DNA of 64,000 bases from assembly GCF_900114035.1 (NCBI RefSeq), contig NZ_FORP01000020.1, forward strand, positions 62,001-126,000, in the 5' to 3' direction. The translations under genes and the position numbers were made by a program. Shown in pieces: positions 37,156 through 48,420 of this stretch; positions within the stretch are counted from its first letter, which is position 1; each line of letters opens with the position of its first letter. Source of the DNA: Amycolatopsis sacchari. GTDB taxonomy: Bacteria; Actinomycetota; Actinomycetes; Mycobacteriales; Pseudonocardiaceae. The notes beneath the pieces were generated by a model, which worked only from the letters and a program-made list of their open reading frames with translations, was not told the DNA's origin and did no database searches.

Positions 37156-38385
37156 GTGCCCCGCCAGAAATCGCGCAGAATCAGCTGGGACGCCGTCCGC
37201 GTCGCCGCCGTGCTGGCGGTGATGCTGGGCCACATCACCCACCAGGGCCCGCTCGCGCACCCCGAACTCGCCGACTACCCGTTCCGCGTCACCGGCCAGT
37301 TCGGCGCCGCCGGGCTCATGGTCATCTCCGGTTTCTTCGTCTGCCAGACGATCCGGCGCGGCTCGACGGGCCGCTGGCTGTGGCGCAAGGTCGCGCGCCT
37401 GCTGCCGCCGTACCTCGTCGCCGTCGTCGTCACCTACTTCGTGATGCGGACGGCGGGCGCGGTCTTCAACGGGCAGGGCTTCGGCGGCGGCTGGTTCGCG
37501 ACGCTGTTCGGCCCGACCTCGGACGGCATCGCGTGGAAGACGTCGTGGTACGTCCCCGTCGGCAAGGACCTGCTGATCAACCTGTTCATGGTGCAGGGCT
37601 GGCACCAGTCGTTCATCTGGCTCGACGGCTCGTACTGGACGCTGCCGGTGCAGCTGATGGTGTTCGCGGCGGCCGCGCTGCTGTGGGCGCGCGTGCCGTG
37701 GCTGCGGGGCGACCGGCGGCTCCAGGCGCTCGCGTGGGGGCTGACGCTGGTGCCGCTGTTCGTCCGGTTCGTCGTGATCGGCGTGCACAACCCGGCGCCG
37801 TGGGCGTACAGCGTGGTGTTCGGCTTCGGGCTGCACCGGATGCACGCCTTCGCCGCGGGCATCGCCGTGTGGCTGTGGTCCCGCGACCGCATGCGCGGCG
37901 CGCACCTGGCGCTGCTGCTCGCCGCCGTGGTGTGCGCGCAGGACCTGCACCTCTACCCTGACCACGTGGCGCTGCCCACCGATCCCGCGCGGCTGCCGTC
38001 GGACCTCGGTTTCGCCGTGCTCCTCGTCACGATCTGCGCCGCGGCGAAGGGGCCGGACTGGACGTTCCTGCGCCCGCTGGCCCCGGCGATCAGGTGGCTG
38101 GCCGGGATCTCCTACGGCGTGTACCTGGTGCACCAGGAGCTGGGCTACGTGCTCGCCAGGGTGCTGCTGGACCTCGGGGTGCCGGGCTGGGCGCGGCTCC
38201 CGCTCGTCGTCGCCGCGGCGATCCTGACCGGCTGGCTGCTCACTACACTGGTTGAACGACCGGTGCACGAGCGGCTGACCCGACCGCGCCGGACGGCGCC
38301 ATCGCCCCGATCCGCGCCGGACGACCTCCTGCCCGAGCGGGCGGGCGGTCCGCCGGCGCCCGTTTCTGTCGGTGGTCCGTCCTAG
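37156..38385 (+). CDS. Acyltransferase-3 (OafA/YrhL-type) membrane protein
   Basis: 409 residues, about ten membrane spans. ISWDAVRVAAVLAVMLGHI holds the catalytic His region, FGAAGLMVISGFFVCQTI the second signature and WRKVARLLPPYLVAV the RxxR-like motif of the acyltransferase-3 family, which O-acylates cell-surface sugars or lipids. A Pro/Arg-rich cytoplasmic tail ends the protein. Start GTG 37156 has AGGA upstream. It lies 53 bases before uvrA on the same strand; no functional link is evident. Confidence 0.9.
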   Translation: MPRQKSRRISWDAVRVAAVLAVMLGHITHQGPLAHPELADYPFRVTGQFGAAGLMVISGFFVCQTIRRGSTGRWLWRKVARLLPPYLVAVVVTYFVMRTAGAVFNGQGFGGGWFATLFGPTSDGIAWKTSWYVPVGKDLLINLFMVQGWHQSFIWLDGSYWTLPVQLMVFAAAALLWARVPWLRGDRRLQALAWGLTLVPLFVRFVVIGVHNPAPWAYSVVFGFGLHRMHAFAAGIAVWLWSRDRMRGAHLALLLAAVVCAQDLHLYPDHVALPTDPARLPSDLGFAVLLVTICAAAKGPDWTFLRPLAPAIRWLAGISYGVYLVHQELGYVLARVLLDLGVPGWARLPLVVAAAILTGWLLTTLVERPVHERLTRPRRTAPSPRSAPDDLLPERAGGPPAPVSVGGPS

Positions 38386-38438
38386 CATGGCCGCGGCCGC
38401 AGCCTGACGGCCGGAATATCCAGTGAAGGGACCTTGGC

Positions 38439-41300
<2,862 letters not shown>

Positions 41301-41307
41301 GGCAGCT

Positions 41308-41340
41308 CGGTGAGGCCGGTTTCCGGGCCGGTCTCACCGG
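41308..41340 (+). terminator. Hairpin after uvrA
   Basis: CGGTGAGGCCGG (41308-41319) pairs with CCGGTCTCACCGG (41328-41340) with one mismatch, starting 8 bases after the uvrA stop. No U-tract. Confidence 0.6.
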
Positions 41341-41499
41341 AGTTCGCAGGCCCCTCGGGCTCAAGGGCCGACCACTGCTGTCGCTGTCGTGAGGAAGTCG
41401 TTCCAGCCGGAACCGGCGACCACCGGGTCGTGGACGATCGTGACCGCCGTTCCGGCGGACGACTCCACGAGAGCCGCCCGCCGGAACGCGGGGAGATGC

Positions 41500-41820
41500 T
41501 CAGCCCGCCAGCGAGCCGTCGCCGGTTTCCGGCGCACCGTGCGGAAGGACGCGGACCTGCTTGGCCCTGGCCAGCGCCTTGGCCCGGGCGTCCTTGTCCG
41601 GCGTGGCATGCGCGTCCGCCCGGGCCTTCTTGGCTTCCAGCGCCTTCAGGCACTCGGCGTCGCGGGCAGCGGCGAGCTTGCCTGCGTCGGCCTGGGTGGC
41701 CGCCTTGTCCGACAGAGCCTCGCAGGGGCTGGGGGCCGAGGCGCTCGCGGTGGGCAGGACGACGAGACTGCCGGCAGCGGCGAGCAGGCCGGCCGCGGTG
41801 AGGAGCTTCATGGTGGGCAT
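41500..41820 (-). CDS. Small secreted Ala/Lys-rich protein
   Basis: 106 residues from ATG 41820 (AAAGGA upstream). Sec signal peptide MPTMKLLTAAGLLAAAGSLVVLP with an ASASA cleavage region; the mature part is a predicted helix rich in Ala/Lys/Asp with two cysteines (SPCEALS, DAECLKALE), probably disulphide-linked. The tail reads LPHGAPETGDGSLAG: APETG is sortase-motif-like, but no hydrophobic anchor or basic tail follows, so it is not a classic sortase substrate. It starts 11 bases after the sortase gene and is presumably co-transcribed. No family recognised. Confidence 0.75.
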   Translation of the reverse strand: MPTMKLLTAAGLLAAAGSLVVLPTASASAPSPCEALSDKAATQADAGKLAAARDAECLKALEAKKARADAHATPDKDARAKALARAKQVRVLPHGAPETGDGSLAG

Positions 41821-41831
41821 GGGTTTTCCTT

Positions 41832-42407
41832 TCAGGACAGTTTGGCGTAGACGATGATGTTGTCGCGATAGCTGTGCGCGGCGTGGTCGAAGCTGCCGCC
41901 ACACGTGATCAAGCGCAGCTCGGGATCGGAGGTGTCGCCGTAGACAGCCTCGGTGGGGAACTGGTCCTTGTCGACCTGATCGACGCGGGTGACGGAGAAC
42001 CTGGCGACGGAACCGTCCACTCTGGACACGGTGACCTCGTCTCCCGGCTTCAGTTCGTGCAGCCGGTAGAAGACGCCCTTCTGCCCCTTCCCGTCGACGT
42101 GACCGAGGATCACCGCGGGCCCGACGTCACCGGGCGGAGGGCCTTCGTGATACCAGCCCGCCTGCTGGGGAGTCTCCACCGGCGGCACCTGGACGGTGCC
42201 GTCGGCGTTCACCCCCAGCGGGACGAGACTCGAGTGCGCCCCGATCTTCGGGATGTCCACCGCGCTCGGGTCCGCGACCGCCACGGTCACCGGGCCCCCG
42301 GCGTTTTCCGCGGGTGGTGTGGTGCCCGCGCCGGCTGATCCGGTACCCGTGCACCCGGCGAGCAGCAGGCCGAGCACGGCCAGCAGGGACAGCACCGCGT
42401 TCCGCAT
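41832..42407 (-). CDS. Class F sortase, predicted lipoprotein
   Basis: 191 residues from ATG 42407. The N terminus MRNAVLSLLAVLGLLLAGC contains a lipobox with Cys19, so it may be lipid-anchored rather than membrane-spanning. The sortase domain shows His103 (ILGHVDG), Cys169 (LRLITCGG) and Arg181 (SYRDN), plus the FYRLHELKPGDEV loop typical of class F enzymes in actinobacteria. It would cleave and transfer a cell-surface peptide, but no LPxTG-type substrate gene is next to it apart from the small secreted protein downstream. An upstream TTG is an alternative start. Confidence 0.88.
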   Translation of the reverse strand: MRNAVLSLLAVLGLLLAGCTGTGSAGAGTTPPAENAGGPVTVAVADPSAVDIPKIGAHSSLVPLGVNADGTVQVPPVETPQQAGWYHEGPPPGDVGPAVILGHVDGKGQKGVFYRLHELKPGDEVTVSRVDGSVARFSVTRVDQVDKDQFPTEAVYGDTSDPELRLITCGGSFDHAAHSYRDNIIVYAKLS

Positions 42408-42714
42408 CGATGCCGGCCGTCTTCTTGTTCTCAACAAGGACCCCCATCGCTTTCTGCGCTTGACGCCCCACAAGGCGCCGGAGGGGCGCCTTCGTGTTGC
42501 GATCGTTATCTCACCGTTATCCGGGATCGCGTCGTGAGAGGCCCGCCGCCAGTAGCGGGGAAAACGAGGTTTGCCGTGGACAGCCACTGATTCGCGCTCA
42601 GCTGGAACCGTTACCGGCGCAACGACGTGTGCCCGATGGGGCACATCCGACCTTTCCACGCCGGCCTCACCGGGGTTCGCGGGCTGCCGCGAAAGATCGC
42701 TCATACTGGAGGTC
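42408..42714. other. Intergenic region between divergent sortase and SRPBCC genes
   Basis: 307 bases without a supported gene. It holds a hairpin AAGGCGCC-GGAGG-GGCGCCTT (42472-42492), the repeated word CGTTATC (42504 and 42514 area), and CATACT ending 7 bases before GTG 42715, a possible -10. Otherwise I see nothing in it. Confidence 0.5.
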
Positions 42715-43155
42715 GTGCGGCTCAACGGCTACCGGTTCCGGGACACGTGGTTCCTGCCCGCCCCGCGGCGGGCCGTGTTCGACGCCGTGGCCGATCTCGA
42801 GGGCTACCCGCGCTGGTGGCCCGACGTCCGTTCGGTGCGCAAGATCGACGAAGACACGGCGGAGCTGGTCTGCCGGGCGACGCTGCCGTACCGACTGGTG
42901 ATCCGCATGCGCCGCGCGGAGCAGGACGCGTCCGCGGGCCGCCTGCGCGTCCACCTCGACGGTGACCTCCAGGGCTCACTCGCCGCGCGCGTGCTCGGCC
43001 ACCCCCGTGGCACGACGCTGGACATCACGCAGGAGGTCGTGGCCACGAAACCGTTGCTGCGCCGCCTCTCCCCGGTCGCGCGCCCGCTCTTCCAGCTCAA
43101 CCACGCGCTCATGATGCGCCGAGGTCGGCGCGGTCTCCTCGACCGCCTGGCCTGA
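42715..43155 (+). CDS. SRPBCC (START-like) family protein
   Basis: 146 residues. The pattern FRDTWFLPAPRRAVFDAVADLEGYPRWWPDVRSVRKID is the polyketide-cyclase/dehydrase-like START fold, a helix-grip cavity that binds hydrophobic ligands; a C-terminal helix (RRLSPVARPLFQLNHALMMRRGRRGL) follows. Start GTG 42715 is the best supported: CATACT ends 7 bases before it, while GGAGG is only 2 bases away. A role as a small-ligand carrier or lipid-modifying enzyme is possible but unassigned. Confidence 0.85.
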   Translation: MRLNGYRFRDTWFLPAPRRAVFDAVADLEGYPRWWPDVRSVRKIDEDTAELVCRATLPYRLVIRMRRAEQDASAGRLRVHLDGDLQGSLAARVLGHPRGTTLDITQEVVATKPLLRRLSPVARPLFQLNHALMMRRGRRGLLDRLA

Positions 43156-43168
43156 CCCCCACGAAAGA

Positions 43169-43196
43169 CGCCCGCCCGGGAAAACCCGGGCGGGCG
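43169..43196. terminator. Bidirectional terminator between SRPBCC and dctA genes
   Basis: CGCCCGCCCGGG-AAAA-CCCGGGCGGGCG, a perfect 12-bp stem centred between two convergent genes. Confidence 0.85.
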
Positions 43197-43211
43197 CCGA
43201 CGAACCAGCAC

Positions 43212-44567
43212 TCAGGCGAGCGCCTTCTCCCTGGCGGGTTCCTCCGGGGTCTGCTCGTCCTCGTCCAGCAATGTGGTCTCGTTGAACGGTTCCCGGCCCG
43301 CCAGCACCGCCGCGGCCTTCTCCCGGTCGAACTCCTTCGTCCACGAGCCGATCAGCACGGTCGCCACCGCGTTGCCCGCGAAGTTGGTCACCGCACGCGC
43401 CTCCGACATGAACCGGTCGATGCCGAGGATGAACCCGACGCCGTCGACGAGGTCCGGCCGGTGCGACTGCAGCCCGCCCGCGAGCGTCGCGATGCCGGCG
43501 CCGCTCACGCCCGCCGCACCCTTCGACGCGATGATCATGAACACCAGCAGCGAGATCTGCTCCCCGATGGACAGCGGGCTGCCCTGCGCCGTCGCGATGA
43601 ACAGCGTCGCCATCGTCAGGTAGATCGCGGTGCCGTCGAGGTTGAACGAGTACCCCGTCGGCACGGTGATCCCGGCGACCGACCGGCTCACGCCGAGGTG
43701 CTGCATCTTCGCGATCAGCCGCGGCAGCGCCGACTCCGACGACGAGGTCGACACGATCAGCAGGAACTCCCGCGCGAGGTACCGCAGCAGGCTGAAGATG
43801 TTGATCCGCGCCCCGAACCACAGGATCGCGCCGAGCACGATGGACACGAACAGCACGCACGTGATGTAGAACCCGAGCATCACGACCAGCAGGCTCCGCA
43901 GCGCCGCCCAGCCGGTGTTGCCGACGACGGCGGCGATCGCCCCGAACGCGCCGATCGGCGCGGCCCACATGATCATCGACAGGATCCGGAACACCAGCTT
44001 CTGGATGTGCTCGATCCCGCGCAGGATCGGCTTGCCCGCCGGCCCGAGCTTCTGCAGCGCGAACCCGGCCAGCAGCGCGACGAGCAGCGTCTGCAGCACC
44101 GAGCCCTCGGTGAACGCCGACAGCAGCGACGTCGGGATGATGCCGAGCAGGAAGTCCGTGCTGCCCTCGCCGCCGGTCGCCTGCTGGTGCGCCTTCGCTG
44201 CGGCGCTGGGGTCCAGGTGCAGCCCCGAGCCCGGGTGCAGCACGTTGCCCACGACGAGCCCGATGATCAGGGCCACGGTGGACATCGCGAGGAAGTACCC
44301 GATGGCGATCAGGCCGACCTTGCCGACCTTCGCGGCCTTCGCGACCGAGCCGATCCCGAGCACGATGGTGCAGAAGATGATCGGCGAGATCATCATCTTG
44401 ATGAGGTTGACGAACCCGGTGCCCAGTGGCGCGAGGCCCTTGGCGAACCCGGGCGCGAGGAACCCGACGATGACGCCGAGCACGACCGCCGCGACGACGG
44501 CGAGATACAGGTAGTGCATCCGGTCGCGGCGCCGTGGCGTGGCGTCGGCGGATTGCGTTGTCGGCAC
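43212..44567 (-). CDS. dctA: Dicarboxylate/amino acid:cation symporter
   Basis: 451 residues from GTG 44567 (GGAGG 5 bases upstream). SDF/DAACS-family transporter: eight spans plus two hairpins; the serine-rich hairpin STSSSESALPRLIAKM, TGYSFNLDGTAIYLTMATLF (the NxDG motif) and GIDRFMSEARAVTNFAGNAVATVLI carry the substrate- and cation-binding residues. Closest in style to DctA (succinate, fumarate, malate uptake). The DcuS/DcuR-type two-component genes 1 kb away are the likely regulators. Confidence 0.93.
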   Translation of the reverse strand: MPTTQSADATPRRRDRMHYLYLAVVAAVVLGVIVGFLAPGFAKGLAPLGTGFVNLIKMMISPIIFCTIVLGIGSVAKAAKVGKVGLIAIGYFLAMSTVALIIGLVVGNVLHPGSGLHLDPSAAAKAHQQATGGEGSTDFLLGIIPTSLLSAFTEGSVLQTLLVALLAGFALQKLGPAGKPILRGIEHIQKLVFRILSMIMWAAPIGAFGAIAAVVGNTGWAALRSLLVVMLGFYITCVLFVSIVLGAILWFGARINIFSLLRYLAREFLLIVSTSSSESALPRLIAKMQHLGVSRSVAGITVPTGYSFNLDGTAIYLTMATLFIATAQGSPLSIGEQISLLVFMIIASKGAAGVSGAGIATLAGGLQSHRPDLVDGVGFILGIDRFMSEARAVTNFAGNAVATVLIGSWTKEFDREKAAAVLAGREPFNETTLLDEDEQTPEEPAREKALA

Positions 44568-44685
44568 CCTTGCCTCCAAGTGGGGACGGCGCGCCCTCAC
44601 CGGCGCGACTCGACAGGGAACTATGCGGGGCGCCGTGGCCGCGGTCACGGTTGTGTTCATTGAGTTCACGCGGCCCGCGCCCGCC

Positions 44686-45546
44686 TCACCCCGTCCTGGC
44701 GTGCAGCGCCAGCCGGTCCACGCCGATCGCGGTCGTCAGCAGCCGCTCCTTGCGGTCGCTGAGCAGTTTCGCCGTCCAGTCGGTGAAGCCGCCGTCGCCG
44801 ATCTCGAACCGGTCCTCGCCGCCGGTCAGGAAGACCTTGAAACAGAGGTGCCGGTAGTAGTCGCGCCCGCGCTCCCTGGCGGGATCGTCGACGACGCCGG
44901 GCAGGGACCGGACGGACTCGGCGATCGCCTCGCCCTGGCGGTCGAGGCACGTCAACGCGATCCGGAACTCCCGCCCCCGCAGCGCCTCGATCAGGAACCG
45001 CAGGTGCTCGGCGAGGTGCTCCCGTTCGAAATCCGGAGCACGGCCCGCCGTCACGAACGCGAAGAGCTGGAAGTGCGCTCCCGCCCCGTCGAACAGCTGG
45101 GCCCGCGTCACGCGCTGAGTGGTAGCGAGCCGGACCGTGCCCGCACCCGTCCGCCGTGCGGCGGCTTCGAGTGCGAGACCCACCGTCGAGTCGGCCGCGA
45201 CCTCGGTGCCCCGCACGGTCGCGACCGCCTTGCGCGGGTCCACCCCGCCCAGCACCCAGTGCGTGCCGAGCGGCACGAGCGGAGCCAGCGACACGGTGTC
45301 GGTGCCGGGCGGGAGCGCGGTCAGCAGCGCGTCCTCGGCCCGGCGCAGCGACAACAGGTCCACGGTGCCAGGCGTCGCGAACCGGTCCTCCCGGTAGCGG
45401 CGCAGCACGTCGGCCGGACGGCGCTCCCGCGCGCGACGCCGGAACACGTCGAGCAGGAACGTCGTCAGGTCGGACCCGGTGAGCCCGTCCAGGACGCTCG
45501 GCCCACCGGTCAGCTCGCGCACGCGGCGCACCGCCCGTTCGCTCAT
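44686..45546 (-). CDS. Uncharacterised protein between dctA and the two-component genes
   Basis: 286 residues from ATG 45546 (ATG 45558 and GTG 45564 are alternatives). I do not recognise a named family. A conserved-looking block reads VSLAPLVPLGTHWVLGGVDPRKAVATVRGTEV, then ADSTVGLALEAAARR, TTQRVTRAQLF and RGRDYYRHLCFKVFL, reminiscent of a class II tRNA-synthetase-like or HisZ-like core, but key motifs are not clear. Soluble; no signal peptide. Same strand as dctA and divergent from the sensor kinase. Confidence 0.75.
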   Translation of the reverse strand: MSERAVRRVRELTGGPSVLDGLTGSDLTTFLLDVFRRRARERRPADVLRRYREDRFATPGTVDLLSLRRAEDALLTALPPGTDTVSLAPLVPLGTHWVLGGVDPRKAVATVRGTEVAADSTVGLALEAAARRTGAGTVRLATTQRVTRAQLFDGAGAHFQLFAFVTAGRAPDFEREHLAEHLRFLIEALRGREFRIALTCLDRQGEAIAESVRSLPGVVDDPARERGRDYYRHLCFKVFLTGGEDRFEIGDGGFTDWTAKLLSDRKERLLTTAIGVDRLALHARTG

Positions 45547-45601
45547 CGCCGCAAGCATGCCCACCCCGCCGCGGTCCTGTCAGCTCTTTTAGGCTCGACG
45601 G

Positions 45602-47188
45602 GTGCGGAACCGGCGCTGGAGTCTGGCCCGCCAGCTGCTGCTGGTGCAGGTCGCGGGCGTCGTCGCCCTGGTGGGCGTCGGGGCGGGGCTGGCGTTCCTC
45701 GACGCGTCGCGCTCCGCGGACCAGCGGGCCACGCGCGAGGTGCTGGCGGTCTCCCGCACCATCGCCGACGCGCCGACCGTGCTCGACGCACTGTCCACTC
45801 CGGACCCGAGCACGCGGCTGCAGCCGTACGCGGAACAGGTGCGGGCCGACACCGGGGTCGACTTCGTCACGATCATGGACCCCGACGGCATCCGCTACAC
45901 GCACCCCAATCCGGCGGTGATCGGGCAGCGGTTCCTCGGCAACACGGCGGAGGCGCGCCAGGGCGGTGTCGTCGTCGAGACCTACAGCGGCACCCTCGGG
46001 CCTTCGATGCGTGCCGTGGTGCCGGTGTTCGACCGCGAGCACCGGGTGGTGGCGCTCGTCGCGGTGGGCATCCGCGTCGAGGCGATCTCCGCGGAGCTGG
46101 CGCAGCGGCTGCGGCCGTTGTTCGCGGTCGCGGCCGCCGTGCTCGTGGTGGGGCTGACGGGCAGCGTGCTCGTCAGCGGACGGCTGCGGCGGCAGACGCG
46201 TGGCCTCGCCCCGGCCGAGCTGAGCAGCGTGTTCGCCTACTACGAGGCGACGCTGCGCGCGGTCCGCGAGGGTTTGGTGCTGCTGGGCGAGGACCGCCGT
46301 GTGGTGCTGTGCAACGACGGCGCCCGGGCGCTGCTCGGTCTGCGGGACGACCCGGTCGGCAAGCCCATCGCGGAACTGGGGCTGCCCGCCGACCTGGTGA
46401 CCGCCTTCCGCGACGACGAGCCCCGCACCGACGAGATCCACCTGACCGACACGCGGGTGCTGGTGGTGAGCACCGCGCCCGTCCGCTCCGACGAGCGCGC
46501 CCGCGGCATCGTGGTGACGCTGCGGGACCACACCGATCTGCAGCTGCTCACCGGTGAGCTGAACACGACACGCGGGCTCGCGGAATCCCTCCGTTCCCAG
46601 GCTCACGAGGCGGCCAACCGGCTGCACACCGTGGTGTCGCTCGTGGAAATGGGCCGTACCGAGGAGGCGGTCGAGTTCGCGACGGCGGAGCTGGAGATCG
46701 CGCAGCGGCTGACCGACCGGGTCGTGGGCGCCGTCGCCGAGCCGGTGCTCGCCGCGCTGCTGCTGGGCAAGGCCGCCGAGGCGAGCGAACGCGGCGTGGA
46801 GCTGGTGCTCACCGACGACACCGCGCTCGACGAGCTGGACCTCGAACCGCGTGACCTCGTCACGGTGCTCGGCAACCTGGTCGACAACGCCATCGACGCC
46901 GCCATCGAGAACGCGGCCGCCGCCCGCCCGCGCGTAACCGTCACGGTGCGGGACGACGACGGGCGCCTGCTCCTGCGGGTCGCGGACAGCGGCCGGGGCG
47001 TGGCGGAATCGGCGAAGGACGCGGTGTTCCAGCGCGGCTGGACGACGAAACCGCAGGAGGGGCACGGGCTGGGACTGGCGCTCGTCGGGCAGGTGGTGCG
47101 CCGCTACGGCGGGGAGATCACCCTCGGCCACGACGGCGGCGCGGTGTTCAGCGTCCGCCTGCCGTTGCGCCGGGAGGTGGCGCGGTGA
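45602..47188 (+). CDS. Sensor histidine kinase, CitA/DcuS type
   Basis: 528 residues. One span (about 8-32), an extracytoplasmic sCache/PASp sensor (~33-175, with VDFVTIMDPDGIRYTHPNPAVIGQRF, the citrate/dicarboxylate sensor signature), a second span (~177-196), a cytoplasmic PAS (VREGLVLLGEDRRVVLCNDGARALLGL), an H-box (RSQAHEAANRLHTVVSLVEMG) and an ATPase with NLVDNAIDAA and GHGLGLALVGQVV. It likely senses C4-dicarboxylates or citrate and controls dctA through the next gene, which it overlaps by 4 bases. TAGGCT ends 6 bases before GTG 45602 (leaderless). Confidence 0.93.
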   Translation: MRNRRWSLARQLLLVQVAGVVALVGVGAGLAFLDASRSADQRATREVLAVSRTIADAPTVLDALSTPDPSTRLQPYAEQVRADTGVDFVTIMDPDGIRYTHPNPAVIGQRFLGNTAEARQGGVVVETYSGTLGPSMRAVVPVFDREHRVVALVAVGIRVEAISAELAQRLRPLFAVAAAVLVVGLTGSVLVSGRLRRQTRGLAPAELSSVFAYYEATLRAVREGLVLLGEDRRVVLCNDGARALLGLRDDPVGKPIAELGLPADLVTAFRDDEPRTDEIHLTDTRVLVVSTAPVRSDERARGIVVTLRDHTDLQLLTGELNTTRGLAESLRSQAHEAANRLHTVVSLVEMGRTEEAVEFATAELEIAQRLTDRVVGAVAEPVLAALLLGKAAEASERGVELVLTDDTALDELDLEPRDLVTVLGNLVDNAIDAAIENAAAARPRVTVTVRDDDGRLLLRVADSGRGVAESAKDAVFQRGWTTKPQEGHGLGLALVGQVVRRYGGEITLGHDGGAVFSVRLPLRREVAR

Positions 47189-47871
47189 TCCTGGTGCTGG
47201 TGGTCGAGGACGACCCGGTCGCCGCCGAGGCGCACCGGCAGTACGTCGAGCGCGTCGCCGGGTTCACGGTCGCCGGCGTGGTGCACTCGGGTGGCGAGGC
47301 GCTGCGGTTCTGCGAACGGCACGCCGTCGACCTCGTCCTGCTCGACTTCTACCTGCCCGACACGCACGGGCTCGCGGTGTGCCGTGCGTTGCGGGCGTCG
47401 GGGAATCCCGCCGACGTGATCGCCGTGACCTCCGCGCGCGACCTCGCCGTGGTGAAGGCGGCGGTGTCCGTCGGGGTCGTGCAGTACCTGCTCAAGCCGT
47501 TCACCTTCGGTTCCCTGCGGGACAAACTGGAGCGGTACGCGGAGTTCCGCGGGAGCAGCGGCGAGGCGGCCGACCAGACCGACGTGGACCGCGCGCTCGC
47601 CGCGTTGCGCACGCCGGGGCACAACGCACTCCCGAAGGGGATGAGCGCGCAGACCATGGACGCGATCGTCGGCGCGCTGCGGGCCGCGCCCGACGGGATG
47701 CCCGCGGGTACCGCCGCGGAGGTGACCGGCGTGTCCCGCGTGACGGCGCGCCGTTACCTGGAGTACCTGGCCGACAACGGGCTCGCGCGACGCGAGCCGC
47801 GCTACGGGCACGTGGGCAGACCGGAGGTTTGGTACCGCGCGAACCCCTCATCGCTTAGGCTGCGGCCATGA
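47185..47871 (+). CDS. Response regulator, CitB/DcuR type
   Basis: 228 residues. Receiver domain with acidic pocket VVEDD, phospho-acceptor Asp54 (LLDFYLPDTHG), Thr of TSARD and Lys of YLLKPF. The C-terminal HTH (ALPKGMSAQTMDAIVGALRAAP to SRVTARRYLEYLADNGLARREPRYGHVGRPEVWYR) is the CitB/DcuR/MalR-type output domain. It is translationally coupled to the kinase (GTGA overlap). Expected targets are dicarboxylate-uptake genes such as the nearby dctA. Confidence 0.94.
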   Translation: MILVLVVEDDPVAAEAHRQYVERVAGFTVAGVVHSGGEALRFCERHAVDLVLLDFYLPDTHGLAVCRALRASGNPADVIAVTSARDLAVVKAAVSVGVVQYLLKPFTFGSLRDKLERYAEFRGSSGEAADQTDVDRALAALRTPGHNALPKGMSAQTMDAIVGALRAAPDGMPAGTAAEVTGVSRVTARRYLEYLADNGLARREPRYGHVGRPEVWYRANPSSLRLRP

Positions 47872-48335
47872 CCCAGGGATATCCCCAGCAGCAGTTCCCG
47901 ATCCTGCTGTCCACGATGAACGATTTGCCCGGCTACAAAGTGGTCCGGGTGTTCGGCGAGGTCTTCGGCCTCACCGTGCGCAGCCGGAACATGTTCTCCA
48001 CCATGGGCGCGGGGTTCAAGGCGATGGCGGGCGGTGAGCTGAAGGGTCTGTCCAAACTGCTCTCGGACTCCCGGTACGAGGCGCTCGGCCGGCTCGCGCA
48101 GGAGGCGATGAACTACGGCGCGAACGCGGTGCTCGCGCTGCGCTTCGACTGCAACGAGATCGCCCAGACCGCCAGCGAGATCGCCGCCTACGGCACCGCG
48201 GTGTACGTCGTGCCGGAGGGTGCCGAGCAGGCGCCCCAGCAGCAGGCCGCGCCCCAGCAACAGCCGCAGCAGTACCAGCAGTACGCCCCGCCGCAGCAGC
48301 AGTACCAGCAGCCGCAGGGTTATCCGCAGCAGTGA
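47868..48335 (+). CDS. YbjQ/UPF0145-family protein with Gln-rich tail
   Basis: 155 residues. The core (20-115) with DLPGYKVVRVFGEVFGLTVRSRN and ALGRLAQEAMNYGANAVLALRFDCNEI is the YbjQ putative heavy-metal-binding domain, which forms pentamers. It is flanked by a short YPQQQ start and a C-terminal Gln/Pro/Tyr-rich tail (~35 residues) that looks disordered. The start overlaps the response-regulator stop by 4 bases, and TAGGCT ends 6 bases before the ATG, suggesting an internal leaderless promoter. Function unknown. Confidence 0.88.
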   Translation: MTQGYPQQQFPILLSTMNDLPGYKVVRVFGEVFGLTVRSRNMFSTMGAGFKAMAGGELKGLSKLLSDSRYEALGRLAQEAMNYGANAVLALRFDCNEIAQTASEIAAYGTAVYVVPEGAEQAPQQQAAPQQQPQQYQQYAPPQQQYQQPQGYPQQ

Positions 48336-48344
48336 CGGCGCACT

Positions 48345-48391
48345 CCGGCCGGTCCAGCTCGGCGGCGATCTCGCCGAGGTGGACCGGCCGG
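48345..48391. terminator. Long interrupted stem between convergent genes
   Basis: CCGGCCGGTCCA (48345-48356) pairs perfectly with TGGACCGGCCGG (48380-48391); inside, CTCGGCG (48358-48364) pairs with CGCCGAG (48372-48378). Total 19 bp of stem between the YbjQ and permease gene ends; a likely bidirectional terminator. Confidence 0.7.
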
Positions 48392-48420
48392 TACTGCGAG
48401 CCATGCAGCCCGGCGACCTC

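Noticed and set aside
41361-41499. Minus-strand tail encoding a DUF397-like phrase (TIVHDPVVAGSGWNDFL)
   Set aside because: No start codon with a ribosome site outside the overlapping secreted-protein gene, and the similarity is weak; at most a remnant.
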